Positions 39,792 through 51,639 of a stretch of 64,000 nucleotides of DNA are shown piece after piece. Below the pieces are notes generated by a model. That model worked only from the letters and a program-made list of their open reading frames with translations, ran no database searches and was not told the origin of the DNA. How positions within the stretch are numbered: position 1 is the stretch's first letter; each line of letters begins with the position of its first letter. Made by a program: the position numbers and the translations under genes. Origin of the DNA: Haliclystus octoradiatus (Eukaryota > Cnidaria > Staurozoa > Stauromedusae > Haliclystidae); NCBI GenBank assembly GCA_916610825.1, contig OU744449.1, forward strand, positions 13,089,520 through 13,153,519, given 5' to 3'.

Positions 39792-42700
39792 TCATTTGTT
39801 TACAATCATGCTAGAAGTGATTTTCTTCATAGCGATCTTGTTAGCATCTGTTCCTTGTTTTGCTGTGCTGTAGCCTTTTGCAAGATCTGTGAGTGGCTCA
39901 TATTTTCCTGGTAAATTGTCAAACGAACTTACAGGCCAGGTATCTTCTGGTTTCATCAGAAATTGGCCATTCATCCATTTGGTAGATTTCAGGTCTTCTG
40001 CAGTTGCTTTGTTTTTTGTAGCCAAATCTGCTGGGTTTTGCTCACTTGGGATGTACTTCCAATCTTCAATATTTGTGTGAGACTGGATATACTGGACTCT
40101 AGTCCCGACAAACACATTGAAAGTTCCTGAATGGGAGTGTAATTGCCTCAGTACAGTTGTTGAATCAGAGAAAAACATGCTAGTAACCACATTGATTTCC
40201 TTTGGTAAGCTTTCTATTGTCTTTTTCCACAGCTTAACGCCTATCTCAGCTCCTAGGAGCTCCAAACGAGGTATAGATATTCTTTTTGTTCCAGCTGTTT
40301 TTGCAATTGCTTGTAGGAGACGTGATTCAGATCCATTTTCAGTTTTGGTGACAATATAAATGCAGGCCGCATAAGCTTTTTCTCCACCATCGCAAAATGT
40401 TGCAAGCATAACATCCACTTTTTCTCCTTCTATCACATCACAAGGGATAGTTGTTCTAGGAAATGACACCTCTTTTGCTTTCCAAATTTCAAGAAAAATA
40501 GCAATAAACTTTTTCTTGAAATCCTCATCCAATTCTGTATTCCAGGATTCTTTGTTCTGACCAGGATACTGCAAACACACTTCTCCATAAAATAGCCGTA
40601 GCTTTATAGTCATAGGTAGGTAGAGTCCCATTGGGTCAAACATCTGGGCTTGACAAGAAATTGCATTCTTTTTGGTAAACTTCTCCATTACTAATGATTG
40701 CACATTTTCAGATGTCAAATCTTCTTCTAGTTTCTTCCCCCGCTCTTTTTGTCCTAAATTGAACCAGTTTTTTAATGACAGAATGTCTTTTTCTGAGTTC
40801 CACATATACCCTAGAACTTTTTCCACTTTTTCTTCTCCAAGGACATGAAATTCTTTGAATGTGAAACCTCCAGCTTCTGCTACTTTTTTCATTGCTTCCA
40901 TCAATGGTTGAATGTCCTCCTTCCATTTTCCAGTAACAACACAGTCGTCAACATAACTTTGGTGCACATATATTGAAAGGAGTCTTTCTTCATACTCGGG
41001 AACTAAATTGGAAAATTCTTCTGCATTTTTAACTCTTCCAAGAACTGCAAGCCAAGCTGCAGCACTGTCACCAAAAGGCATACTAGCTTCAACCACTTCC
41101 AAGAACATGCTGCTAGGGGTAATTACATGCTTCCAATTTGCAGGTACAAGAACATCTGGTATAATTAATCTTCTTAGGCTGACATCTTCTTCTGGCAATT
41201 GGAAACTGTTAAAGTATTTTGATAGGTCCCCAATCGCAATGTTCTGTGCAGTCCTCAACGTTAATAAAACCTTCCGCAAATCGCCGATTTCAGAGGAACC
41301 CTGAACTTGACAATCATTTAAACTTAATCCATTGACATCTTTGTTTGAACTATTCGTGACTAATCTGATTGGCGTTGAAGTACTTTTTTCGTTTATCACA
41401 ATGTTCCAGGGTAAATAATGCTTTTGCAATCCTTCTTTTAGGCTCAATTCTGAAACAGGAATCCAGTGTTTCCTCTCCAAGTTTCCTTGAACTTGCTCTA
41501 TTACTTGTGGCTGCAAGTGTGGTTTTTTCTTCAATTTTGCCAGTAAACCACCCATCATTCTTTCTACTGACGCCTGATTTTCTTGCAATTTTTCCAAGTT
41601 ATCATAATAGTTATAGTTAGCAAACCACTTTCCGTCTTTATGTACAAGTGAAGCGTATAGATCTGCATCCTCCTTTTCCATCTGCTTTGTGTGTTTTTTA
41701 TCGGAATAATCCAAATTCTCACAGGTCAGAACATCCATGAATTGTTTATGTTTTTCTGTAGTTGATAACGCTTTAACGTATTTGCATGTAACTGTTTCGA
41801 TCTTTTTATTGGATCCTCCTATCAAATAGTTGTTTGTTATTTTACTCTTGAACAAGACAATATTTCCATCATTCATGATTTGTTCGGGGTGGAGACCTTG
41901 ATAATCAGCTCCAAGTAAAATGTCAATTTTAGTGGCTTTGACTCTGTAGGTTGTTGCATTCATTCTCTCTTGCCATACTTTTGGAATTACAATACTACCT
42001 CCAGCTACGCCTGTCAATCCATCAAATCGTGTTAGTTCAATTTTTTTCTTTGATCCATCAACTTCAACGATAAACGAGAATACATCAAAGTCCTTCTCTT
42101 CAGATGTTGTTCCAGCAAATCCTTGAACACGTAAATGTTCAGACCTCTCAAATTCACCACACAATTCAAAGTTTGCTTGGATCCAAGATCTTTGAGAACC
42201 GTTGTCATACTGCAATTTTGCACTGATAGATTGGTTTGTGTCTGGGTCGATGATAGTAACATCTTCAACTTGAGCTACTGCATAAAATCCGTTGTCATTC
42301 TTGATTTCCACACATTTGTTCTCTGAATATCCAGTAGATTCGTTTTCAAAGTTGCATTTACAAAGGCGATAGTGGTGCTTACTATTGCACTTTCCACAAT
42401 CTGAGGATTTTGTTTTTCCATCACGGAGTTTAAATTTTCCATTACATTTTCCCTTACAATCATCTTCCTTTCTTGCACAACGTAAGCATATGTGCATATC
42501 CCCAAGATCGTTTATTGTTTTTTGTGTAAGGTAAGTACCTGTCATCTGGCAATCTCTAGACCAAAGAGCATGTGGTCCATCACAAAGGTAACACCCTGGT
42601 TTAACATTGACAGTAACCATCTTATACATTGAAACATCCGAGACATCATCTTCTTCCTCATAAACATTTGTTGACAGTTTTACATTGACATTTCTCTTTG

Positions 42701-44528
42701 TAGAATCATCTTTACCTCTCTTTAATGTGTAAAAGGTATCTCTGTTGGCCATTAAATAATATTTTTTTTGTTTGAATCCTTCAATAATGTGGTCCCAGAT
42801 TTCAATTGGCCGTTTTTGATACTTTCTTTCTGAAACATAGTCCTTAATTACAGGAGGAAGTTTGTCAAAAAGTTCTTCGACTACGTCTTTTTGTATCACC
42901 ATTTCTTTTATATTACTTGCGTTGAGATCAGTATTGATCGCAAAAACGTTTCTCATCATCTCCACAGCAATGGGATCTCCATTTCCAAAAGGTTTCTTGA
43001 TTTTTCCAATTCTCTTTGACATATCATTTGCGATCATGCTTGGCTCGCCAAAGTAGGAATCTAATTCGTCAATGAAGTCATCCCACTCCTTTGTCTCTGT
43101 TATTGCCCGATTGATCATAACTTGTGCATTCCCATTTGCTTTTCTGAATGCTGAATTTGACACAATCATCTTCCATAATCGCTTCGGCTTATTTGAACAA
43201 TGTAGTGTTTCTAGTATCTGTCTCCTCCATGTGATGTAGTTACCACTGCTTCCATCAAATTCAGCCAAGTTTTTTCTGCTAAGCTCTACTTCTTTCGAAT
43301 CACGTTCATTTTGTCTTTTATTATCGTCTCCAACTCTGCATTTTTCCGAAAGCTTATTGATTATGTCAAAACATTCCTCCATCCATTTCTCAATTTCTAC
43401 TGGTGGATATTCTATTGAGTTCATTTCTAATTCACAATTAGTGACTTCTTCATTCATTTTCCGAATGCTATTTCTAAAAAACTGATCCATAGCGTTTGCT
43501 GGGTTGCTTTCCGCTAACTTATTATACCTTCTCAGTGACTTAACAATACCTCTGACTTTCAAGGCCAACTTTCTGGATTCTTCTGGTAGTCGATCCAGCT
43601 CATTTGTGTTCAGACTAGAGCTGTGGAGAGAAGTGGTATCGTTCTCAATGTTGGCATTCAAGAGCTCTATGCCTCTAGAGAAATCGTTTGTTGCTAGCGA
43701 AAGTCTGTTCACTTCTTCTAGAGGAGGTGGTATCGATTCATTTAAAAATCTAGTGCTGGTAACCAATTTCCCTTGTTGTGGTGTTTGTTGTCTACTTTCG
43801 TCACTATGATCAGAACTGCTTCCTTTCTTAAATTCGTTTATTATACATTCGCATCTTTCGCTATCACATTTCAAATGCTCAATATGCTTATGCACTAAAT
43901 CAACTTGGTCCAGAAGGCACACAGCAATTATGTTCTGTTCTAAACCCTCTAATACTTCTTCGTTAATAAAATTGTTCCCACATATGGACCATGTATAAAC
44001 TGGTTCAGCATAATATTGTTCATCAGAACTTAAAACATCTATAAGACTGTCATTTTCCTTCCATTCTTTGTCATCCGAAATTTCTGAAAGTTTAGACATT
44101 GCTTTTAGTGATATATCTACGTGTAGTTTTAAATTTGCCTTCCAGTTACGAAGCCTTTTTTCGAATATGTTAGCTTTAGTCTTCCCAATAGGGTTTGGGT
44201 TTTCTCTCAATAATTGATTTAACATATCAGGAATACAAAGTGTTTTAATATGATTAACCTCGTATAAAATAACATCCTTCGTCTCAATTTGTTCTCTTCT
44301 AATGTATAATCTTGTTAAAAAGCATTTTACATCTTTTAAATTAATCCCACTCTCATTGTCCCCTATGAACAGTTGTGCAACTAACTCTTCTGTTAGCAGA
44401 ATATGTTTTGCTAACTCAGAAGCACTGGGCATTGGTAAGTAGAAAATGTGTTCTCCTTCTATATCTAAGTCGACTGTTGTTCCTTTTATAGTGTTCCATC
44501 CTTCCATTAATTTTCCTCTAGTCATCAT
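39792..44528 (-). CDS. gag-pol: BEL/Pao Gag-protease-reverse transcriptase-RNase H polyprotein
   Basis: An open frame of 1578 codons runs from the ATG at 44528 to a TGA at 39792-39794. Residues 1 to about 420 are an unrecognised Gag-like region. About 421-500 (starting LAEFDG, ending YFGEP) resembles the DUF1759 Gag segment of BEL elements. A CCHC-like knuckle lies at C646, C649, H653 and C660, followed by two more cysteine clusters. The protease site is D775-N-G, which is unusual because D-S/T-G is normal; a downstream ILLGAD motif supports the protease assignment. Reverse transcriptase includes HYLP at 1037, the first catalytic Asp at 1101 and YVDD at 1192-1195. RNase H includes FCDGG (Asp 1380), IPRLELLGAE, a later FSDS and NPADLATK. 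The product would make the element's particle, cleave the polyprotein and copy its RNA. The integrase follows in the same frame beyond the TGA, so this is the 5' part of a broken single frame. Confidence 0.92.
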   Translation of the reverse strand: MMTRGKLMEGWNTIKGTTVDLDIEGEHIFYLPMPSASELAKHILLTEELVAQLFIGDNESGINLKDVKCFLTRLYIRREQIETKDVILYEVNHIKTLCIPDMLNQLLRENPNPIGKTKANIFEKRLRNWKANLKLHVDISLKAMSKLSEISDDKEWKENDSLIDVLSSDEQYYAEPVYTWSICGNNFINEEVLEGLEQNIIAVCLLDQVDLVHKHIEHLKCDSERCECIINEFKKGSSSDHSDESRQQTPQQGKLVTSTRFLNESIPPPLEEVNRLSLATNDFSRGIELLNANIENDTTSLHSSSLNTNELDRLPEESRKLALKVRGIVKSLRRYNKLAESNPANAMDQFFRNSIRKMNEEVTNCELEMNSIEYPPVEIEKWMEECFDIINKLSEKCRVGDDNKRQNERDSKEVELSRKNLAEFDGSSGNYITWRRQILETLHCSNKPKRLWKMIVSNSAFRKANGNAQVMINRAITETKEWDDFIDELDSYFGEPSMIANDMSKRIGKIKKPFGNGDPIAVEMMRNVFAINTDLNASNIKEMVIQKDVVEELFDKLPPVIKDYVSERKYQKRPIEIWDHIIEGFKQKKYYLMANRDTFYTLKRGKDDSTKRNVNVKLSTNVYEEEDDVSDVSMYKMVTVNVKPGCYLCDGPHALWSRDCQMTGTYLTQKTINDLGDMHICLRCARKEDDCKGKCNGKFKLRDGKTKSSDCGKCNSKHHYRLCKCNFENESTGYSENKCVEIKNDNGFYAVAQVEDVTIIDPDTNQSISAKLQYDNGSQRSWIQANFELCGEFERSEHLRVQGFAGTTSEEKDFDVFSFIVEVDGSKKKIELTRFDGLTGVAGGSIVIPKVWQERMNATTYRVKATKIDILLGADYQGLHPEQIMNDGNIVLFKSKITNNYLIGGSNKKIETVTCKYVKALSTTEKHKQFMDVLTCENLDYSDKKHTKQMEKEDADLYASLVHKDGKWFANYNYYDNLEKLQENQASVERMMGGLLAKLKKKPHLQPQVIEQVQGNLERKHWIPVSELSLKEGLQKHYLPWNIVINEKSTSTPIRLVTNSSNKDVNGLSLNDCQVQGSSEIGDLRKVLLTLRTAQNIAIGDLSKYFNSFQLPEEDVSLRRLIIPDVLVPANWKHVITPSSMFLEVVEASMPFGDSAAAWLAVLGRVKNAEEFSNLVPEYEERLLSIYVHQSYVDDCVVTGKWKEDIQPLMEAMKKVAEAGGFTFKEFHVLGEEKVEKVLGYMWNSEKDILSLKNWFNLGQKERGKKLEEDLTSENVQSLVMEKFTKKNAISCQAQMFDPMGLYLPMTIKLRLFYGEVCLQYPGQNKESWNTELDEDFKKKFIAIFLEIWKAKEVSFPRTTIPCDVIEGEKVDVMLATFCDGGEKAYAACIYIVTKTENGSESRLLQAIAKTAGTKRISIPRLELLGAEIGVKLWKKTIESLPKEINVVTSMFFSDSTTVLRQLHSHSGTFNVFVGTRVQYIQSHTNIEDWKYIPSEQNPADLATKNKATAEDLKSTKWMNGQFLMKPEDTWPVSSFDNLPGKYEPLTDLAKGYSTAKQGTDANKIAMKKITSSMIVNK

Positions 44529-44656
44529 TTTGAAAAGCTATAGGTGCTGTAAATAAAGAACCAATACAGTAATATTCCTTTGTCAAACCAAATCTTGGCT
44601 GTGTTTGAGAACTCTTATTATTGTTATAACATCTCCGCCATGTGTTAAAATTTAAA
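44529..44656 (-). other. Retrotransposon leader between 5' LTR and gag start
   Basis: This 128-nt non-coding leader separates the LTR from the first ATG of the long frame. It includes the candidate primer-binding site. Nothing else stands out. Confidence 0.7.
44623..44640 (-). other. Candidate primer-binding site
   Basis: On the minus strand, 16 nt after the 5' LTR, the sequence is TGGCGGAGATGTTATAAC. It starts with TGG, as expected for pairing with the CCA end of a tRNA. I could not match the remainder to a particular tRNA, and the gap from the LTR is longer than usual. This is the best candidate in the leader but is weakly supported. Confidence 0.35.
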
Positions 44657-45000
44657 TGTTTTAACCATCAAATCAGACACAAAACCAAAGAGAAACAAAG
44701 CAAATATTAACCAAACTGTAATATAATTAGATTTAAATTTTAACAGCAAGGCTCTATATATTTTAAAACAGTAATACAGCATTTAACTATTGCAAATACA
44801 ATAAAGTTTCACGCCATCATGAATAAAACTAAAAACTTTTTCCACGTGGTTCCTTTATGTCCACCACAGCCTCTCTTTAGGTTATTTGACATTTCTATAG
44901 AGAGGCAGCTTGGCAGATTAAACATGGATTGAATAAACGATATTAAACAAGATTAATTGAAATAAAATTAGGAAACTAAATAAAATATATAGTTAAAACA
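44657..45000 (-). repeat. 5' LTR of the BEL/Pao element
   Basis: This is the upstream LTR for the minus-strand coding direction, 344 bp long, so it should hold the promoter. Read on the minus strand it begins TGTTTTAACTATATATTTTA, with a TATA-like run close to its start. An intact CCACGTGG palindrome lies at 44842-44849. I cannot fix the U3/R/U5 borders from sequence alone. Confidence 0.95.
44842..44849. promoter_or_regulatory. CACGTG (E-box) palindrome in the 5' LTR
   Basis: CCACGTGG is the canonical core bound by bHLH factors. It is intact only in this LTR; the 3' LTR has CCCCGTGG at 38041-38048. A regulatory role is an inference from the motif and from its place in an LTR. A single 8-bp match could be chance. 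Confidence 0.3.
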
Positions 45001-45005
45001 AAAAG
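45001..45005. other. Target-site duplication, right (AAAAG)
   Basis: Second copy of the AAAAG duplication. It is followed at once by GGAGAAATG, which continues the monomer broken at 37855. No satellite bases were lost. Confidence 0.93.
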
Positions 45006-48000
45006 GGAGAAATGTGGAGAATTTCTAAAACCAAAAAGTGATGGAAGATCTGTGCAGATAAAAATGGCATAATAATTAATTAAAATATAACTTGAAAAAC
45101 AGGGGCAAGTCGATTGAGAAGGATGGTCAATATTAGACAACTTTGGTAGGATATTTTATTCCATGGGAAATGCAACAAAGTACCATAAGAAAAGTAGTTG
45201 AGTAAATTTCTTTGAAAACAGTAAAAACGAACAACAACTGAGGATGATCGACCAAAAATACTTAGTCTTTCAAAACCAATAAATGAATATCAAATACATC
45301 AATGAAAATAGCGACAGTGGACAGCTAGTTTAAGGTAGGTTGGAATTGTAGCGGAGAAGTTCTGTAAGAAAAGAAATCATAAACGATGATAAGGTAAGTC
45401 TCATTAGAATGCTTTAAAGAATGAGATAATTAAATACCAAATATAAAGAAGAGAAACTAGAGGTGATTGGTATGAAAACGGATCATTGTAAGAACATAAA
45501 ACTCTGACGATAATAAAACAAGATCGGAGGTTTTACTGTTCATAATTTGTAACTTGAAGTTGCAAACCTTTGTAGATCATATAAAACCAAATCAAATTAT
45601 GCAACAAAATAAACAAAGCAGTAGGGATTGTCTAACGACAATTTTTCTGCAATCAAGTAAAAAAACTGCACTGCTCTTAGCCAATAAGAATCTGGTAATT
45701 ACTTTCCTGTATAATTCCCAATGTTTTCAATGACGGTTAGCGACACAACGTACTGTATAGTGATTGGCAAAAACATTTTTATGTCATTTATGATATCATC
45801 CTCGGATCTACAAGATGATCTTTGATAAAAGATGATGAATAACCGAAACGTTTTCGCAAATGCTTGTTTAAATTTTGGTCGCCTAAGATTCACTTCGATA
45901 TGTTTTACAAGTGAACTGTTAAATCATTTTATTGATTAACTATACAACTAATTAGCATACTGCCATTTTTATTCAAGTTCAATCAAAATGTATAGCAAAG
46001 AAGAAATTATAAAAGAATTTACGTTTCACGAGCTTATTAGGTCCTATAAAGCCTACAAAAGCAGAACAATGAAATAATATGTTAATCATTTGATGTGTAC
46101 CGAATAATATATGATGAAAACCAGCCTTAACCTCCCTACACCATATCATCGGTTGCAGCCTCTTTTTGATCAGTAATCGAGTCTGAAAACGAAATTTCAT
46201 AACAATGCTAGATGACGTCACAATCATTATGTCTATGCCTATTTCCTTCAAATTGCACATAAAAGATTTTACAGTTGGAGAGTTTATCATAAGTATATAC
46301 TGATAAAACAAGTTTGATTGTTGAGTTCGTAAGACGAACAAGTAGAATCAGGTTAGTGTAGATAATAATGTTGTCGACTTGCTACAGTGGATTGGATTAC
46401 TTGAATTGGTAAGCTGCTAATTTGAACAATTCTTCGTTAAATGTGAGACCAGATGCAAAATATGAAGAAAGAGGGAAATAGAAAAGTTCTGACGATTGAT
46501 AGGAAAAAAGGCATTTTATAAATTGTTGTAGAAAAGATACAAGGAAAAATTGAAGATAAAGAAATACCAAAAAGAAGAACAGGAAGAAGAATGAACCTTT
46601 TTATGATTTCACTAAAGTGAATTTAGTTTAGATTCGCGCAATTTCAATTCAATTCAATTCAATAACTTTATTTGAGTGTCAATGACAAAAACGAAAGAGA
46701 ATGAAAAACCAAGAATAAAAGCAACAACAAACAAAGAGATAGATTGAGTTGGAAAGAACATCGAGAAGGTATGAACGTAAACGGGAAAGTAGAGGAAGAA
46801 GAAAAGGGAGAAATGTGGAGAATTTCTAAAACCAAAAAGTGATGGAAGATCTGTGCAGATAAAAATGGCATAATAATTAATTAAAATATAACTTGAAAAA
46901 CAGGGGCAAGTTGATTGAGAAGGATGGTCAATATTAGACAACTTTGGTAGGATATTTTATTCCATGGGAAATGCAACAAAGTACCATAAGAAAAGTAGTT
47001 GAGTAAATTTCTTTGAAAACAGTAAAAACGAACAACAACTGAAGATGATCGACCCAAAATACTTAGTCTTTCAAAACCAATAAATGATAATCAAATACAT
47101 CAATGAAAATAGCGACAGTGGACAGCTAGTTTAAGGTAGGTTGAAATTGTAGCGGAGAAGTTCTGTAAGAAGAGAAATCATAAACGATGATAAGGTAAGT
47201 CTCATTAGAATGATTTAAAGAATGAGATAATTTAATACCAAATATAAAGAAGAGAAACTAGAGGTGATTGGTATGAAAACGGATCATTGTAAGAACATAA
47301 AACTCTGACGATAATTAAACAAGATCGGAGGTTTTACTGTTTATAATTTGTAACTTGAAGTTGCAAACCTTTGTAGATGATATAAAACCATATAAAATTA
47401 TGCAACAAAATAAACAAAGCAGTAGGGATTCTCTAACGACAATTTTTCTGCAATCAAGTAAAAAAACTGCACTGCTCTTAGCCAATAAGAATCTGGTAAT
47501 TTCTTTCCTGTATAATTCCCAATGTTTTCAATGACGGTTAGCGACACAACCTACTTTATAGTGATTGGCAAAAACGTTTTTATGTCATTTATGATATCAT
47601 CCTTGGATCTACAAGATGTTCTTTGATAAATGATGATGAATAACCGAAACGTTTTCGCAAATGCTTGTTTAAATTTTGGTCGCCTAAGATTCACTTCGAT
47701 ATGTTTTACAAGTGAACTGTTAAATCATTTTATTAATTAACTATATATCTAATTAGCATACTGCCATTTTTATTCAAGTTCAATCAAAATGTATAGCAAG
47801 GAAGAAATTATAAAAAAATTTACATTTCACGAGCTTATTAGGTCCTATAAAGCCTACAAAGGCAGAACCATGAAATAATATGCTAATCATTTGATGTGTA
47901 CCGAATAAGATATGATGAAAACCAGCCCTAACTTCCCTACACCATATCATCGGTTGCAGCCTCTTTTTGATCAGTAATCGAGTCTGAAAACGAAATCTCA

Positions 48001-51000
48001 TAACAATGCTATGACGTCACAATCATTATGTCTATGCCTATTTCCTTCAAATTGCACATAAAAGATTTTACAGTTGGAGAGTTTATCATAAGTATATACT
48101 GATAAAACAAGTTTGATTGTTGAGTTCGTAAGACGAACAAGTAGAATCATGTTAGTGTAGATAATAATGTTGTCGACTTGCTACAGTGGATTGGATTACT
48201 TGAATTGGTAAGCTGCTAATTTGAACAATTCTTCGTTAAATGTGATACCAGATGCAAAATATGAAGAAAGAGGGAAATAAAAAGTTCTGACGGTTGATAG
48301 GAAAAAAGGCATTTTATAAATTGTTGTAGAGAAGATACAAGGAAAAATTGAAGATAAAGAAATACCAAAAAGAAGAACCGGAAGAAGAATGAACTTTTTT
48401 ATGATTTCACTGAAGTGAATTTAGTTTAGATTCGCGCAATTTCAATTCAATTCAATTCAATAACTTTTTTTGAGTGTCAATGACAAAAACGAAAGAGAAT
48501 GAAATACCAAGAATAAAAGCAACAACAAATAAAGAGATAGGTTGAGTTGGAAAGAACATGGGGAAAGTATGAACGTAAACGGGAAAGTAGAGGAAGAAGA
48601 AAAGGGAGAAATGTGGAGAATTTCAAAAACCAAAAAGAGATGGAACACCTGTTCAGATAAAAATGACATAATAATTAATTAAAATAAAACTTGAAAAACA
48701 GGGGTAAGTCGATTGAGAAGGATGGTCAATATTACACGACTTTGGTAGGATATTTTATTCCATGGGAAATGCAACAAAGTACCATAAGAAAAGTAGTTGA
48801 GTAAATTTCTTTGAAAACAGTAAAAACGAACAACAACTGAAGATGATCGACCCAAAATACTTAGTCTTTCAAAACCAATAAATGAAGATCAAATACATCA
48901 ATGAAAATAGCGACAGTGGACAGCTAGTTTAAGGTACGTTGGAATTGTAGCGGAGAAGTTCTGTAAGAAAAGAAATCATAAACGATGATAAGGTAAGTAT
49001 CATTAGAATGCTTTAAAGAATGAGATAATTAAATACCAAATATAAAGAAGAGAAACTAGAGGTGATTGGTATGAAAACGGATCATTGTAAGAACATAAAA
49101 CTCTGACGATAATAAAACAAGATCGGAGGTTTTACTGTTCATAATTTGTAACTTGAAGTTGCAAACCTTTGTAGATCATATAAAACCAAATCAAATTATG
49201 CAACAAAATAAACAAAGCAGTAGGGATTGTCTAACGACAATTTTTCTGCAATCAAGTAAAAAAACTGCACTGCTCTTAGCCAATAAGAATCTGGTAATTA
49301 CTTTCCTGTATAATTCCCAATGTTTTCAATGACGGTTAGCGACACAACGTACTGTATAGTGATTGGCAAAAACATTTTTATGTCATTTATGATATCATCC
49401 TCGGATCTACAAGATGATCTTTGATAAAAGATGATGAATAACCGAAACGTTTTCGCAAATGCTTGTTTAAATTTTGGTCGCCTAAGATTCACTTCGATAT
49501 GTTTTACAAGTGAACTGTTAAATCATTTTATTGATTAACTATACATCTAATTAGCATACTGCCATTTTTATTCAAGTTCAATCAAAATGTATAGCAAAGA
49601 AGAAATTATAAAAGAATTTACGTTTCACGAGCTTATTAGGTCCTATAAAGCCTACAAAAGCAGAACAATGAAATAATATGTTAATCATTTGATGTGTACC
49701 GAATAATATATGATGAAAACCAGCCTTAACCTCCCTACACCATATCATCGGTTGCAGCCTCTTTTTGATCAGTAATCGAGTCTGAAAACGAAATTTCATA
49801 ACAATGCTAGATGACGTCACAATCATTATGTCTATGCCTATTTCGTTCAAATTGCACATAAAAGAATTTACAGTTGGAGAGTCTATCATAAGTATATACT
49901 AATAAAACAAGTTTGATTGTTGAGTTCGTAAGACGAACAAGTAGAATCATGTTAGTGTAGATAATAATGTTGTCGACTTGCTACAGTGGATTGGATTACT
50001 TGAATTGGTAAGCTGCTAATTTGAACAATTCTTCGTTAAATGTGAGACCAGATGCAAAATATGAAGAAAGAGGGAAATAGAAAAGTTCTGACGATTGATA
50101 GGAAAAAAGGCATTTTATAAATTGTTGTAGAAAAGATACAAGGAAAAATTGAAGATAAAGGAATACCAAAAAGAAGAACAGGAAGAAGAATGAACCTTTT
50201 TATGATTTCACTAAAGTGAATTTAGTTTAGATTCGCGCAATTTCAATTCAATTCAATTCAGTAACTTTATTTGAGTGTCAATGACAAAAACGAAAGAGAA
50301 TGAAATACCAAGAATAAAAGCAACAACAAACAAAGAGATAGATTGAGTTGGAAAGAAGATTTGGAAAGTATGAACGTAAACAGGAAAGTAGAGGAAGAAG
50401 AAAAGGGAGAAATGTGGAGAATTGCAGAAAAGTAAGCAGAGATGGAAGACGTTTGCATATAAAAATGGCATAATAACTAATTAAATATAACTTGAAAAAC
50501 AGGGGTAAGTCGATTGAGAAGGATGGTCAATATTAGACGACTTTGGTAGGATATTTTATTCCATGGGAAATGCAACAAAGTACCATAAGAAAAGTAGTTG
50601 AGTAAATTTCTTTGAAAACAGTAAAAACGAACAACAACTGAAGATGATCGACCCAAAAAACTTAGTCTTTCAAAACCAATAAATGAATATCAAATACATC
50701 AATGAAAATAGCGACAGTGGACAGCTAGTTTAAGGTACGTTGGAATTGTAGCGGAGAAGTTCTGTAAGAAGAGAAATCATAAACGATGATAAGGTAAGTC
50801 TCATTAGAATGCTTTAAAGAATGAGATAATTAAATACCAAATATAAAGAAGAGAAACTAGAGGTGATTGGTATGAAAGCGGATCATTGTAAGAACATAAA
50901 ACTCTGACGATAATAAAACAAGATCGGAGGTTTTACTGTTCATAATTTGTAACTTGAAGTTGCAAGCCTTTGTAGATCATATAAAACCAAATCAAATTAT

Positions 51001-51639
51001 GCAACAAAATGAACAAAGCAGTAGGGATTGTCTAACGACAATTTTTCTGCAATCAAGTAAAAACACTGCACTGCTCTTAGCCAATAAGAATCTGGTAATT
51101 ACTTTCCTGTATAATTCCCGATGTTTTCAATGACGGTTAGCGACACAACGTACTGTATAGTGATTGGCAAAAACATTTTTATGTCATTTATGATATCATC
51201 CTTGGATCTACAAGATGTTCTTTGATAAATGATGATGAATAACCGAAACGTTTTCGCAAATGCTTTTTTAAATTTTGGTCGCCTAAGATTCACTTCGATA
51301 TGTTTTACAAGTGAACTGTTAAATCATTTTATTAATTAACTATATATCTAATTAGCATACTGCCATTTTTATTCAAGTTCAATCAAAATGTATAGCAAGG
51401 AAGAAATTATAAAAAAATTTACATTTCACGAGCTTATTAGGTCCTATAAAGCCTACAAAGGCAGAACCATGAAATAATATGCTAATCATTTGATGTGTAC
51501 CGAATAAGATATGATGAAAACCAGCCCTAACTTCCCTACACCATATCATCGGTTGCAGCCTCTTTTTGATCAGTAATCGAGTCTGAAAACGAAATCTCAT
51601 AACAATGCTATGACGTCACAATCATTATGTCTATGCCTA

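Larger units (their letters stand above)
37856..45000 (-). mobile_element. Full-length BEL/Pao-type LTR retrotransposon
   Basis: A 7145-bp element lies on the minus strand and splits one satellite monomer. Both ends are 344-bp direct LTRs that begin TG and end CA, with perfect 9-bp inverted ends (TGTTTTAAC / GTTAAAACA). A 5-bp AAAAG duplication flanks it, which fits the 4-6-bp duplications of this superfamily. The internal frame has the BEL/Pao domain order: Gag, CCHC-like knuckle, protease, reverse transcriptase with YVDD, RNase H, integrase, C-terminal pol domain. The LTRs differ at 3 of 344 positions, so the insertion is recent. The coding frame has two in-frame TGA codons, so this copy is probably not autonomous. 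No env-like frame is present. Assignment to BEL/Pao is confident; I cannot place it in a named lineage. Confidence 0.95.

Noticed and set aside
38424-39794. Genetic code in which TGA is read as an amino acid
   Set aside because: The element uses TGG for tryptophan throughout, and its final stop at 38310-38312 is also TGA. Two isolated TGA codons are better explained as mutations.
39679-43809. Plus-strand frames of 60-100 codons within the retrotransposon
   Set aside because: They lie opposite the gag-pol frame, have no recognisable domain, and are the expected shadows of a long coding sequence.
37851-45005. Assembly join of two unrelated satellite arrays
   Set aside because: The satellite resumes in exact phase after a perfect 5-bp duplication and the bases on both sides belong to the same monomer, which is a true insertion.
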